Origin: Patulibacter americanus DSM 16676
GTDB taxonomy: Bacteria; Actinomycetota; Thermoleophilia; Solirubrobacterales; Solirubrobacteraceae
Assembly: GCF_000420025.1 (NCBI RefSeq)
Contig: NZ_ATUD01000013.1
Coordinates: 1 to 64,000 of the forward strand
Direction of reading: 5' to 3'
Length of the DNA: 64,000 nt
Shown here: positions 1 to 7,933 of the stretch, in pieces
Layout: every line of letters starts with the position of its first letter
Numbering within the stretch: the stretch's first letter is position 1
The notes under the pieces: model-generated
The model's database searches: none
The model's input: the letters and a program-made list of their open reading frames with translations, nothing else
Told to the model about the DNA's origin: nothing
Made by a program: the position numbers and the translations under genes

Positions 1-221
1 CCGGTCTTCGTGTCGCCGGGCTTCATGTTCGCGCCGGTCACGATCGAGGTGCCGTTCTTGGAGTTCGTCTGCAGCAGCGTGCCCGACGTGAACGTGTTCG
101 CCGCGTTGGCGGTGCGGGAGGAGAACGTCGCGCCGGACCCGACGGCCACGCCGGTGGCGGCGAGCAGGACGACGAGGGCGGAGAGCAGACGACGGGGCGA
201 GGAGAGCAGAGCGCGAAGCAT
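1..221 (-). CDS. TasA/SipW-type secreted protein, N-terminal part (cut by window edge)
   Basis: Only the first 73 codons are in the window; the frame runs off base 1. The start is the ATG at 221-219. Residues 1-28 form a signal/anchor: an Arg-containing N-region (SSPRR) and then a Leu/Val/Ala core. The core is followed by GSGATFSSRTANAANTFTSG, the pattern seen just after the membrane segment in TasA/CalY/camelysin-like proteins and other SipW-dependent exported proteins. The next residues (NMKPGDTKT) fit the MxPGD beta-strand motif of that family. The product is probably an extracellular or wall-associated beta-rich structural protein. A dedicated SipW-like signal peptidase would be expected just left of the window. 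The family call is good; the exact role is inferred. Confidence 0.7.
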   Translation of the reverse strand, partial: MLRALLSSPRRLLSALVVLLAATGVAVGSGATFSSRTANAANTFTSGTLLQTNSKNGTSIVTGANMKPGDTKT

Positions 222-392
222 GAAGAGGAGTCCTGGGGGTGGGAGTCGGAGAGCGCTTTGCCCGGGTGGGCTGCGCTGATGGACTGCATCCTGAGACCCC
301 GTCGTGGCGAACACGCATCCGCCATGTAGCGGTCGTGTATCGCGGTGCGAAACCCCTGAACCCGGGGCCGCGAGCCTGCCCCCGAGGGGCCT

Positions 393-602
393 CTACGCCG
401 GCGTCGGCGAGCGCACCACGGACGCGGACGCGGGCACGCCCGGCGCCTCTACGCGCAGCTCCGGGGTCGGCCGCGCGTCACCGGTTCCCGGGCCCTTCGA
501 CGTGCTGTCGACGCTGCGGATCATCACGACGACCAGCACGATGAGGAGGACGACGAGGACGACAGCCGCCACGCGCCCGATGGGGGTCTTGAAGAATTTC
601 AC
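393..602 (-). CDS. Small single-pass membrane protein
   Basis: A 69-residue protein from a GTG at 602-600. A short basic N-terminus (KFFKTPIGR) precedes one strongly hydrophobic helix at about residues 11-29, made almost only of Val, Leu, Ala and Ile. A polar Pro/Ser/Ala-rich tail of about 40 residues follows and would lie outside the cell. I recognise no family. A G-rich stretch (AGGGGG) sits immediately before the start, closer than an ideal ribosome-binding site. The composition is that of a genuine membrane protein, and antisense shadows in this DNA do not usually look like this, which is the main reason to believe the gene. Confidence 0.55.
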   Translation of the reverse strand: MKFFKTPIGRVAAVVLVVLLIVLVVVMIRSVDSTSKGPGTGDARPTPELRVEAPGVPASASVVRSPTPA

Positions 603-649
603 CCCCTACGGGTACCCCTCAGGGCGTTCGGCGATGCCCTCGGCGCGCG

Positions 650-1234
650 TCAATCGCGAGCGCGGGCGGACGCGCCGATGCGCAACCGCGTCACCGTGCG
701 GCCGCCCGTACGGCGGACGTCGACCGTGCCACCGAGGTCTTCCACGCGCCGCGTGATGCCGGCCAGCCGGGCGGCGTGCGCGTCGACGGCCGGGTCGGCG
801 CCGGGGCAGCGACCGTCGTACTGGGCCTGGGCCACGAGCTCGTCGCCGCGTCGACCGACGACGATGTCGACCCGGCGCGCACCGGCGTCCCGCGCGGCGA
901 GCGAGACCAGGGCGTTGACCGCCGCCGTGAGGGACGGGGCGAACCGGTCGGGCACGTCGGGCCCCACGAACAGACCCACGTGGGCGAGCCCGTCGGACGG
1001 ACGGGCGGCGACGGCGCGGCGCAGGCTGCGCTCGGTCCGGCCGGTCGACGCGCTCGACGACGGCCGGTCCGCCGGCACGGCGCGACCGTGGGCGTCCTCG
1101 CAGTACACGTGCCCCGACGCCACGGATCCGCGGCCCTCGGCGCGCCCGCGGCCCGCCCGGTCGGCGATCACGGGAACGGGATCGTGAGCGCCTGGGCGGG
1201 TGCCGGTGATAGTTGATCCGTCCGGCGCGCTCAT
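650..1234 (-). CDS. Degenerate HATPase_c-like protein (sensor-kinase ATPase fragment)
   Basis: 194 residues, ATG at 1234-1232. The first ~90 residues are Arg/Ala/Ser-rich with no clear domain. Residues ~100-190 look like the GHKL/HATPase_c fold of NarL-partner sensor kinases: AVNALVSLAARDAGARRVDI is in the place of the N-box helix, and VEDLGGTVDVRR near the C-terminus resembles the usual LGGxLxVxS strand. The N-box asparagine context is weak, the DxGxG box is replaced by YDGRCPGAD, and there is no dimerisation or phospho-acceptor domain. It is therefore unlikely to be a working histidine kinase and may instead bind a nucleotide or act as a decoy partner. It stands alone, with no response regulator nearby. 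Confidence 0.6.
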   Translation of the reverse strand: MSAPDGSTITGTRPGAHDPVPVIADRAGRGRAEGRGSVASGHVYCEDAHGRAVPADRPSSSASTGRTERSLRRAVAARPSDGLAHVGLFVGPDVPDRFAPSLTAAVNALVSLAARDAGARRVDIVVGRRGDELVAQAQYDGRCPGADPAVDAHAARLAGITRRVEDLGGTVDVRRTGGRTVTRLRIGASARARD

Positions 1235-1332
1235 CGTCGGAGAACCCTGTCAGCCCGCCGTATCGGGGCGGTGTCGTCACCGCATCGAGGGCGTTACGGA
1301 ACGCGCATCGGTGTCCACCTGCCACCCGTGAC

Positions 1333-2790
1333 TCAGACGACCGCGCCGGCCCCCACCGCGACGCTCGCCCCGACGGGGCGGAGCCCGACGCCGAGGTCCT
1401 CGTACGCCCTGGCCAGGCGCACGACGGCGTCCTCGAGCTCCTCCGCCGGCCGCGTGTAGGGCAGCCGCAGGAACCGCTCGAACGCCCCGTCGACGCCGAA
1501 CCGCGGGCCGGCGATGACGCGCACGCCGTGGCGCTCGGCCGAGGCCGCCAGCGCGGAGCTGACCGCGTCGGGCAGCTCCACCCACAGCGAGTTGCCGCCC
1601 GGCGGGGTCGGCACCCGCCACTCCGGCAGATGGGTCTCGAGCGCTGCGACCAGGCGGTCCCGCCGCTCGCGCAGCAGGGCGCGCCGCTCGTCCAGGCGCG
1701 ACTCCGGGCCGGCCAGCAGGGCGAGAGCCGCGAGCTGCTCCACGATCGGCGTGCCGAGGTCGACCGCCGGCCGCACGCCGGAGAGGGCGGCGACCGTTCC
1801 GACGTCCGCCCGGATCCAGCCGATCCGTAGACCGCCCCAGTAGCCCTTGCTCATGGAGCCCAGGGTGATGACGAGGCCGTCGCGATCGTGCGCCGCGAAG
1901 GGCCTGGGCGGCGGGCCGTCGAGGGCGAGGTCCACCATCGTCTCGTCCACCACGATCGTGGTCCGCGAGCGCGCAGCGGCGCCGGCGATCCGCTCGCGGC
2001 TCTCGGCGTCCATGCACCGCCCCGTGGGGTTGTGGAAGTCCGGCACGAGGTACGCCATGCGCGGGCCGGTCTGCCGGAGCGCCGCGAGCACGCCCTCGAC
2101 GTCCCAGCCCGTGGTCGGGAGGCCTACGGGGACCGGACGGGCCGAGGCGCGCGCGATCGCGTCGACGGCGTGCGGGTACGTCGGGTGGTCGATGAGCACC
2201 CGGTCGCCCGGGCCCACCAACAGCTGCAACGTGAGCGAGAACGCGTGCTGCGCACCGAGGGTCACGAGGATCTGGTCCGGCGTCGTCGGCAGGCCGCGGC
2301 GCGCGTAGCGTTCCGCGATCGCCTCGCGCAGCGCGGGCAGGCCCCGCGCGTCGTAGCCATGGCCGGGCAGGTGGGCGGGGAGGGCCTCGAGCGCCGACGC
2401 GTAGGCCTGGTGGACCCCCGCGCCCGCCGGCAGGGCCGAGGCGCCGAGGTCGATCCCGCCCGGGGTGTCGACGGAGATGAGCGCCCCGATCGACGGTCGG
2501 CCCGGACCCGCCGGCACGCTCGTGCGGCTGCCGGACCCGTGACGGCTGACGAGGTGCCCGCCGTCGCGCAGCAGCCCGAACCCCGTCGTGACCGTGGTGC
2601 GACTGACGCCGAGGGCCGACGCCAGCTCGCGCTCCCCGGGCAGGCGCACGTCGAGCGGCAGGCGCCCGTCGAGGATCAACATCCGGATCGCCTCGGCGAG
2701 CTGCCGGTACGCGGGGTCCGGCCGGGAGTCGTCGCGCCAGCCTCCGAGGTGGCGGACGAGGGCGGCGCTGGTGATGCTGCGGGGCGTCAT
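1333..2790 (-). CDS. MocR-type GntR regulator with aminotransferase domain
   Basis: 485 residues. An N-terminal GntR winged helix (about residues 25-90, with LPGERELASALGVSRTTV) is joined to a fold-type I PLP aminotransferase domain (about 115-465). PLP-site residues are present: HNPTG near 253, D282 in VVDET, and the Schiff-base lysine K315 in GSMSKGYWGG. Proteins of the MocR/PdxR/YczR group use the aminotransferase half as a PLP or amino-acid sensor and control a divergent neighbour. Here the divergent neighbour at 2854 is a small GNAT-like protein, separated by 63 bases, so it or this gene itself is the likely target. The ATG at 2790 has a GATAGT hexamer 8 bases upstream, suggesting a leaderless mRNA. 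Confidence 0.9.
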   Translation of the reverse strand: MTPRSITSAALVRHLGGWRDDSRPDPAYRQLAEAIRMLILDGRLPLDVRLPGERELASALGVSRTTVTTGFGLLRDGGHLVSRHGSGSRTSVPAGPGRPSIGALISVDTPGGIDLGASALPAGAGVHQAYASALEALPAHLPGHGYDARGLPALREAIAERYARRGLPTTPDQILVTLGAQHAFSLTLQLLVGPGDRVLIDHPTYPHAVDAIARASARPVPVGLPTTGWDVEGVLAALRQTGPRMAYLVPDFHNPTGRCMDAESRERIAGAAARSRTTIVVDETMVDLALDGPPPRPFAAHDRDGLVITLGSMSKGYWGGLRIGWIRADVGTVAALSGVRPAVDLGTPIVEQLAALALLAGPESRLDERRALLRERRDRLVAALETHLPEWRVPTPPGGNSLWVELPDAVSSALAASAERHGVRVIAGPRFGVDGAFERFLRLPYTRPAEELEDAVVRLARAYEDLGVGLRPVGASVAVGAGAVV

Positions 2791-2798
2791 CGCAGTCC

Positions 2799-2832
2799 AC
2801 TATCTCGTAACTGGCCCTGGATCACAAGGCCA
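2799..2832. promoter_or_regulatory. Divergent promoter/operator region of the MocR regulator
   Basis: The 63-base gap between divergent starts holds, on the minus strand, GATAGT (2804-2799), a -10-like hexamer 8 bases from the MocR-type start. Next to it is an inverted repeat TGGCC (2812-2816) / GGCCA (2828-2832) with an 11-base spacer. Control by the adjacent regulator is an inference. Confidence 0.35.
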
Positions 2833-2853
2833 CTCGGTGGCACCGTGCAGTCC

Positions 2854-3300
2854 ATGGACCGCACCGCGACCACGCCCACCGTCTCTCCCGCCCTCGGCGG
2901 CGCCCCGGCCCGCGGCGTCGACCGCCGGGCGCGGATCCACCGCTCGCTCCTCGCCCGCGGCACCGCCGTCGGCGGCGGGGCCGGCGGCCCGCTCGAGATC
3001 CGACCCTCGGCGCCGGCCGACGTCGACGCGCTGGCCGACCTGGCCCAGCTCGACTCCGCCCGCGTGCCCGCCGAGCCGCTGCTCGTCGCGGAGCACGGCG
3101 GACGGATCGTCGCGGCGATCGGGGTCCTGGACCGCCGCGTGATCGCCGACCCGTGGCTGCCCACCGCCACGGCGGTCGACCTGCTGCAGGCCGCCGCCGC
3201 GGAGGCCCGGGGGCCCGAGCGCCGGCGCCGCTGGTCCGTCCGGCTGCCCTGGGGCGCCGGCGCGCGGACCCGCCGCGCATCGGCCGGCGCGGCCGACTGA
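2854..3300 (+). CDS. Short GNAT-related protein
   Basis: 148 residues from the ATG at 2854. After an Arg/Ala-rich N-terminus, residues ~50-110 read as the first half of a GNAT fold: LEIRPSAPADVDALADLAQL (beta1-alpha1), then LLVAEHGGRIVAAIGVLDRR (beta2-beta3), then a helix with LLQAAAAEAR. The acetyl-CoA pyrophosphate loop and the second half of the domain are missing, and the C-terminus is basic. Short proteins of this kind are common in high-GC actinobacteria, and whether they acetylate anything is unknown. It is transcribed away from the MocR-type regulator, which probably controls it. Confidence 0.65.
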   Translation: MDRTATTPTVSPALGGAPARGVDRRARIHRSLLARGTAVGGGAGGPLEIRPSAPADVDALADLAQLDSARVPAEPLLVAEHGGRIVAAIGVLDRRVIADPWLPTATAVDLLQAAAAEARGPERRRRWSVRLPWGAGARTRRASAGAAD

Positions 3301-3344
3301 CCGCGGGCGGCGTCACAGCCACCCCGGCGCTCAGCCCGGCGCCG

Positions 3345-3404
3345 GACGCCCAGGCGGCGCGCGCCCAACCGCCGCGCACCCAGGCGCCGGGCGCTCAGCC
3401 GCCC
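3345..3404. repeat. Short tandem repeat, four 15-base units
   Basis: Four imperfect 15-base units lie head to tail (3345-3359, 3360-3374, 3375-3389, 3390-3404), each around an n-CGCCCAGGCGCCG core. The last unit contains the stop codon of the SDR gene (3395-3397), so the array begins inside the 3' end of that gene and runs into the gap between convergent genes. Confidence 0.6.
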
Positions 3405-4339
3405 GGCGTGAGCGTCTTCCGCGTCTCGCCCGCCTCGAGCCGCGGGTCGCTCTCCGCGGCCCGCAGCTCGTAGCCGCGGCGCGCACCGGCGTCGGCCTCG
3501 ATCAGCGTCTTGTCGGCCCCGATCATGCGCGCGATCCCCTCGCGGCCGCGGCGCGGCAGGACGCCCACGACGGTCGTGATCGTGCCGGCCGCCTTCGGCA
3601 CGTAGACGTCGAACCGCGGCGTGCGCAGCGCGTCGACGATCGCCTCCGCGACGTCCCCCGGCGTGACCTTCTTGACCCCGCGGGTGTCCTTCGCCCCCGC
3701 CGCCAGCTCCGTCTGGACGATCGCGGGCATCACGCACGAGATGTCGACGGGGGCGCCCGCGTAGTGGAGCTCGCCGCGGAGCGCCTCGGACAGCCCGACG
3801 ACGAAGTGCTTCGTGCCGCAGTAGGTGGCCGCGCCGGGCACGCCCGCCTTGCCCGCCATCGAGGCCACGTTCACCAGGTGGCCGCGCCCGCGCTCGACGA
3901 ACCGGGGAAGCACCTCGCGGGCGCCGTGGATCACGCCCATGACGTTGATGTCGATCTGCCGGCGGGTGCTCTCGGCGGACTCGTCCAGGAACGTGCCCAG
4001 CGGCATGATCCCCGCGTTGTTGTCGAAGACGTCGAGGGGCCCGAGATCGCGTTCCGCGGCCTCGACGAAGGCTCGGACGGACGCCGGGTCGGTCACGTCG
4101 AGGGGGTAGGCGCGGATCGCGGGCGCCGCCGGCGGGGCCGCGCCCGCGGGGCGACGGGCGTCGAGCTCGGCCTGCAGCTCGGCGGCGGTCTGCTCGGCCA
4201 GGGCGGCATCGAGGTCGCCGATGGCCACCTTCATGCCCTCGCGGAGGAACGCGCGGGCGGTCTCGCGGCCGATGCCGCGGGCCCCTCCGGTGATCGCGGC
4301 GATGCGACCGACGAGGACGCGGGGCTGCTGTCGGGCCAT
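3395..4339 (-). CDS. SDR-family oxidoreductase
   Basis: 314 residues. Classical short-chain dehydrogenase: nucleotide motif TGGARGIG at 17-24, NNAG in the place of NNAG/NxAG, catalytic Ser in VNVASMAGKAG and YxxxK in TYCGTKHFVVGL. The substrate is unknown. A Pro/Ala-rich insertion sits between the first beta-alpha units (about residues 60-70). A C-terminal extension of about 60 residues follows the core, as in ketoreductases and dehydrogenases acting on lipid-like substrates. The ATG at 4339 was chosen because a good ribosome-binding site (GAGAGGAGACC) lies just upstream; an open frame continues further but has shadow-like composition. Confidence 0.88.
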   Translation of the reverse strand: MARQQPRVLVGRIAAITGGARGIGRETARAFLREGMKVAIGDLDAALAEQTAAELQAELDARRPAGAAPPAAPAIRAYPLDVTDPASVRAFVEAAERDLGPLDVFDNNAGIMPLGTFLDESAESTRRQIDINVMGVIHGAREVLPRFVERGRGHLVNVASMAGKAGVPGAATYCGTKHFVVGLSEALRGELHYAGAPVDISCVMPAIVQTELAAGAKDTRGVKKVTPGDVAEAIVDALRTPRFDVYVPKAAGTITTVVGVLPRRGREGIARMIGADKTLIEADAGARRGYELRAAESDPRLEAGETRKTLTPGG

Positions 4340-4416
4340 GGGGTCTCCTCTCGCCCGCCGCGCGGGCGGGGGTGGTGCGATCGGCGTCGAAGTTGACGCC
4401 TCCGTCACGTTCGACC

Positions 4417-4809
4417 CTATCCGCGGGGTCGCGGTGGGCGCAAGGCCGGACCGGCGGACGCGGCGTCGTGGAGCACCAGGCGCAGGTGGGACGCGTCGGC
4501 GGCCCGGGGGGCGCCGAAGAGCCCGGGGGCACCGACACCCAGGCCGGGACCGCCGACGCCGGGGGCCGGACGCACGGCGAGCGCGAGCGCGAGGGCGATC
4601 AGGACGGTGGTCGCCAGGACGACGGTGCCGAGGGTCGCGCGGCGCAGGGCGCGGTCGCGGTCGAGGCGGTCGCGGAGGGAGGGGCGGTAGTCGGGCGCCG
4701 GCCGGGCGCACCGGGCGGCCTCGGAGGGCACGAGCGGCCGGACCGCAGCGGTGCGGTCCTCGGGGTCGTGCGGGAGGCGGGCGTCCTCCCATCCGCGCAT
4801 GTCGGCCAC
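4417..4809 (-). CDS. Single-pass membrane protein of unknown function
   Basis: 130 residues from the GTG at 4809 (an ATG four codons in is an alternative). The N-terminal ~55 residues are charged and contain DRLDRDRALRR immediately before one clear transmembrane helix (TLGTVVLATTVLIALALALA, about residues 59-80). The remainder is Gly/Pro/Ala-rich and would be extracytoplasmic. No family is recognised. It lies upstream of the SDR gene on the same strand but has a 77-base gap and the SDR has its own ribosome-binding site, so co-transcription is uncertain. Confidence 0.5.
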   Translation of the reverse strand: MADMRGWEDARLPHDPEDRTAAVRPLVPSEAARCARPAPDYRPSLRDRLDRDRALRRATLGTVVLATTVLIALALALAVRPAPGVGGPGLGVGAPGLFGAPRAADASHLRLVLHDAASAGPALRPPRPRG

Positions 4810-4939
4810 GTCTTCTCATCGAACGACGGGGCCGATCTGTGACCGGACCGCTCGAAAGCGGCCGATCGGCGGAGACCCGACGGCGGCGGGGGCGGCCGTC
4901 GGGTGCTCGGGGTGGCGGCGCGGGGCGCGCCGCCGCGGA

Positions 4940-5092
4940 CTAGATCCGCTTGCCGCCCTTGCGGGAGTTCATGAGGATGTAGACGAGGACGAGGACGGCG
5001 AGCACGCCGAGGATGCCGCCACCGACGGCGACCTTGGCGACGAACAGGATGACCGCGATGACGGCGAGGGTGACGACTAGGGCGTAAAGCAT
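4940..5092 (-). CDS. Small hydrophobic membrane protein (50 aa)
   Basis: A 50-codon frame, ATG at 5092-5090 and TAG at 4942-4940. It encodes two consecutive hydrophobic helices separated by a Gly turn (KVAVGGGILG) and ends in a basic tail, NSRKGGKRI. The pattern of nearly pure Val/Leu/Ile/Ala followed by a Lys/Arg end is typical of the tiny hydrophobic proteins common in actinobacteria. The positive-inside rule would put the tail in the cytoplasm. Its job is unknown; proteins of this size and shape may be stress-induced or modulate membrane complexes. The clean codon pattern and hydropathy support a real gene. Confidence 0.6.
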   Translation of the reverse strand: MLYALVVTLAVIAVILFVAKVAVGGGILGVLAVLVLVYILMNSRKGGKRI

Positions 5093-5216
5093 GGGCGACA
5101 GCTACCCCCGGGTGGGGCGGCGAACCGGATCGGATGACCAACTGGACGTTTGTACGAGATATTCGGCGTTTGCTCGCGGGCAACCACCATCTCTTGACCG
5201 TCGCCCGGTCCGGGCC

Positions 5217-5963
5217 TCAGCGGGGCGGCGCGTCCCAGGCGGCCCCGTCACGCTCGACGCCCGCGCCCCCCAGGACCACCCGCACGGTCATCGCGAGGAT
5301 CCGCACGTCCGTGCGCAGCGAGCGATGCGCGACGTACCAGCGGTCGAACTCGATCCGCTCGGGCCAGCTCAGGCCGGCTCGACCCTGGACCTGCGCCCAC
5401 CCGGTCAGGCCGGGGCGCACGAGCAGCCGCTCGACCTGCCGGGCGTCGTAGCGCTCGACCTGCACCGGCACCGTCGGCCGCGGGCCGACGATCGCCATCT
5501 CGCCGCGCAGGACGTTGACGAACTGGGGCAGCTCGTCGATCGAGGTGCGGCGCAGCAGCCGCCCCAGCCGCGTGATGCGCGCGTCGCCACGGACGATCGC
5601 GAGCCCGGCCCCCATGCCCTCGGCGCCCTGCACCATGGTGCGCACCTTGAGGACGTCGAACTCGCGGCCGTCCCGGCCCACCCTGCGCTGGCGGAAGAGC
5701 GGGCTACCGGGCGACTCGAGCCGCACCGCGAGCAGCACGAGGCCGAGCGGCACCGCGAGGACGAGCAGCGCGACGGCCGAGACCACCACGTCGAAGGCCC
5801 GGCGCACCACGTCGCCGGCGCGGGTGCCGGCGGGGCGGACGATCGGGCCGTCCGGACCGACGGCCCGGCCGGCGGCGCGCATCGCGGCGCGGAGCTCGGC
5901 GTGCGCGTCGGGCCCGCGGCCCGTGAGGTCGCGGACGCGCGGGCCCGCGGCTGCCGCGGTCAC
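5217..5963 (-). CDS. Bacterial sugar transferase (polyprenyl-phosphate phosphoglycosyl transferase)
   Basis: 248 residues, GTG at 5963 overlapping the stop of the upstream glycosyltransferase by four bases (GTGA), so the two are translationally coupled. After ~45 residues comes a membrane helix (FDVVVSAVALLVLAVPLGLV) and then the catalytic domain: LFRQRRVGRDGREFDVLKVR, TRLGRLLRRTSIDELPQ with the conserved DE pair, and VNVLRGEMAIVGPRP. The family (WbaP/ExoY/PglC type) transfers a sugar-1-phosphate from a UDP-sugar to undecaprenyl phosphate, the first membrane step of surface glycan assembly. The domain is the short monotopic type without the N-terminal multi-TM extension. Confidence 0.93.
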   Translation of the reverse strand: MTAAAAGPRVRDLTGRGPDAHAELRAAMRAAGRAVGPDGPIVRPAGTRAGDVVRRAFDVVVSAVALLVLAVPLGLVLLAVRLESPGSPLFRQRRVGRDGREFDVLKVRTMVQGAEGMGAGLAIVRGDARITRLGRLLRRTSIDELPQFVNVLRGEMAIVGPRPTVPVQVERYDARQVERLLVRPGLTGWAQVQGRAGLSWPERIEFDRWYVAHRSLRTDVRILAMTVRVVLGGAGVERDGAAWDAPPR

Positions 5964-7150
5964 CGGGTGCCCTCCGCCGGCTCCCAGCCCGCGGGCGTGC
6001 CGTGGCGGAGGTGGTCCTCGAGGCCCGCGGCGATCGACGCGGTCATGAGCACGTAGTACCGCGCGAGCAGCAGGGGCCGGGCCGGGCGGGCGCCGGCGGC
6101 CGCGGCGCCGGCGAAGAGCGCCAGGTGGGCGGCCAGCAGCAGACGGTGCGGCGAGAGCGGGCGACCGCGGCGCGCGGCCACCACGCCGGCCGCGAGGGCC
6201 ACGACGTGCAGGAACGGGCTGGCGTAGCGGAGCCAGCGGTGCGAGACGAGCGCCGCGAGGTACGTCGGGGGCAGGCCACGCGGGTCGAGCACGCCGCCGA
6301 CGAGCCCGCCGTCCCGCCCGCCGCGCAGGACGACGCGCCACATCTGGTTCATCATGCGCCGCTTCCGGCGCCACTCGCCGGTCACGGTCGGGACCATCGG
6401 CTCGCTGGCCCGGGCCGACGGCCGGTCGAGGGCGAGCATCCCGGCCCGGACGGTCTGGTGCGGCAGCGCGAGGTCGTGGCCGAACGCGGTGCGCAGCCGC
6501 GGCCACAGGGAGGCCCGGACCGCGTAGATCGCCCCGTTGCCGGCGGTGACGGACCACGCGTCGCTCTCGAGCCGCCGCATCGCCATCTCGAGCCGCCAGT
6601 ACGCGCCCTCCTGGTTCGTGGCGCCGTCCGGCGCCACGAAGTGCACCCGGCCGCAGGCGTAGCCCACGCGGGGGTCGACGAACGCGGCGACGAGCTCGCG
6701 CAGGGCGTCGGGCTCCCACAGCGTGTTCGCGTCGGAGAACGCGAGGACCTCGCCCGTGGCGTGCGCGACGCCGGCGGCCTGGGCGGCGTGCTTGCCGCCC
6801 CGGGGCAGCTCGAGGACGACGTCGGCCCCGGCGGCGCGGGCGCGCTCCGCGGTGCGGTCCGTCGAGCCGTCGCACGCCACGACGATCTGCAGCCGGTCGG
6901 CGGGGTGGCTCTGGGCGCGGAGGCGCTCGACGGTGCGGCCGATCGCGTCCTCCTCCGCGTACGCCGCGACGACGAGGGTGACGCGCAGCGCGGAGACCGG
7001 ATCGTCGCCCGTCCCCGGTCCGACCGGCGCGGCCTCGCGGTCGTCCGTCACCCGGCCGAGGCCGGCGCGGCGGGCGATCCGCAGCGCGACGTGCCAGCCG
7101 GCGTGGGTCCAGGCCAGCAGCCCGAGGGAGAACAGGTGCAGTGCGCGCAC
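5960..7150 (-). CDS. Family 2 membrane glycosyltransferase
   Basis: 396 residues from a GTG at 7150. An N-terminal hydrophobic segment (LHLFSLGLLAWTHAGW) precedes a GT-A domain from about residue 55: TLVVAAYAEEDAIGRTVERL, VVACDGSTDRT, FSDANT in the DxD position, and ETxG-like TAGNGAIYAVR. WRRKRRMMNQMW stands where processive GT2 enzymes have the (Q/R)xxRW helix. C-terminal hydrophobic helices follow (about residues 300-360). It probably polymerises or extends a sugar chain on a lipid carrier, using the product of the coupled downstream sugar transferase. The donor and acceptor cannot be read from sequence. Confidence 0.88.
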   Translation of the reverse strand: MRALHLFSLGLLAWTHAGWHVALRIARRAGLGRVTDDREAAPVGPGTGDDPVSALRVTLVVAAYAEEDAIGRTVERLRAQSHPADRLQIVVACDGSTDRTAERARAAGADVVLELPRGGKHAAQAAGVAHATGEVLAFSDANTLWEPDALRELVAAFVDPRVGYACGRVHFVAPDGATNQEGAYWRLEMAMRRLESDAWSVTAGNGAIYAVRASLWPRLRTAFGHDLALPHQTVRAGMLALDRPSARASEPMVPTVTGEWRRKRRMMNQMWRVVLRGGRDGGLVGGVLDPRGLPPTYLAALVSHRWLRYASPFLHVVALAAGVVAARRGRPLSPHRLLLAAHLALFAGAAAAGARPARPLLLARYYVLMTASIAAGLEDHLRHGTPAGWEPAEGTR

Positions 7151-7221
7151 CCGTCGATCGTCCCAGAGCGACCCTCGGGCCCGGCGCGCGGCCCCGTCCT
7201 CCGTCCGCCGCGGCGCGCGAC

Positions 7222-7227
7222 TAGCCT
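7222..7227 (+). promoter_or_regulatory. -10-like element TAGCCT
   Basis: TAGCCT lies 7 bases upstream of the ATG at 7235 with no ribosome-binding site between them. Transcription would begin at or next to the start codon (leaderless). The same arrangement recurs at about a dozen genes in this window. Confidence 0.5.
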
Positions 7228-7234
7228 CCGGCGC

Positions 7235-7924
7235 ATGTCCGCCGCCGAGCTCGGTCCGCCCGTCGACTTCGTCCCGGCCCGCGAGCCGGGCGGCGAGGTG
7301 CTGCGGGGGCAGTACGTGCGCCTCGAGCCGCTGGATCCGCGGGGCCACGCCGAGGGCCTGTGGGCGGCCGCCCAGGGCGGCGACCCGCGGCTGTGGGACT
7401 ACCTGCCCTACGGTCCGTTCGCCGACGAGGGCGCGTTCGCGACCTGGCTGAGCACCCTGCCGGGTCTCGCGCCGGAGGAGCGCTTCTACGCCATCGTCGC
7501 CGAGGCCACGGGCGCGCCGGCGGGGATGATCGCCTACGCCCGGATCGCCCCGGAGCGCGGCCGGACGGAGATCGCGCACGTCTGGTTCGGCGCCGCCCTG
7601 CAGCGCACGCCGGGGGCGACGGAGGCCGTGTACCTGCTCGCCCACCACGCCTTCGCAGACCTGGGCAACCGGCGCCTGGAGTGGAAGTGCCACAGCCTCA
7701 ACGCCCGCTCGCGCCGCGCGGCCGAGCGCTTCGGGTTCACCTACGAGGGCACGTTCCGTCAGGACCTCGTCGTGAAGGGCCGCAACCGCGACACGGCCTG
7801 GTTCTCCCTGCTCGACGCCGAGTGGCCCACCGCCGACGCCGCGTTCCGGGCCTGGCTGGCGCCGGAGAACTTCGACGCGGACGGCCGCCAGCGGCGCGGG
7901 CTCGCGGAGCTGCGGGCGGGCTGA
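7235..7924 (+). CDS. GNAT acetyltransferase, RimJ/RimL-like
   Basis: 229 residues. RimJ/RimL-type GNAT (Acetyltransf_3): GEVLRGQYVRLEPLD at the N-terminus, IAYARIAPERGRTEIAHVWF in the central sheet, and LGNRRLEWKCHSLNARSRRA followed by ERFGFTYEGTFRQ, the helix-strand pair that closes the acetyl-CoA site. The end, LVVKGRNRDTAWFSLLDAEW, matches proteins of this subgroup that act on small substrates or protein N-termini. It is usually annotated only as N-acetyltransferase. It is divergent from the GT2 gene across an 84-base gap. Confidence 0.9.
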   Translation: MSAAELGPPVDFVPAREPGGEVLRGQYVRLEPLDPRGHAEGLWAAAQGGDPRLWDYLPYGPFADEGAFATWLSTLPGLAPEERFYAIVAEATGAPAGMIAYARIAPERGRTEIAHVWFGAALQRTPGATEAVYLLAHHAFADLGNRRLEWKCHSLNARSRRAAERFGFTYEGTFRQDLVVKGRNRDTAWFSLLDAEWPTADAAFRAWLAPENFDADGRQRRGLAELRAG

Positions 7925-7933
7925 CGGTTCCGC

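Noticed and set aside
1277..2800. Long minus-strand frame of 507 codons overlapping the MocR-type gene
   Set aside because: It is out of frame with a well-conserved MocR protein on the same strand and its translation is an Arg/Ala/Pro/Gly mix, the usual GC-skew shadow in this DNA.
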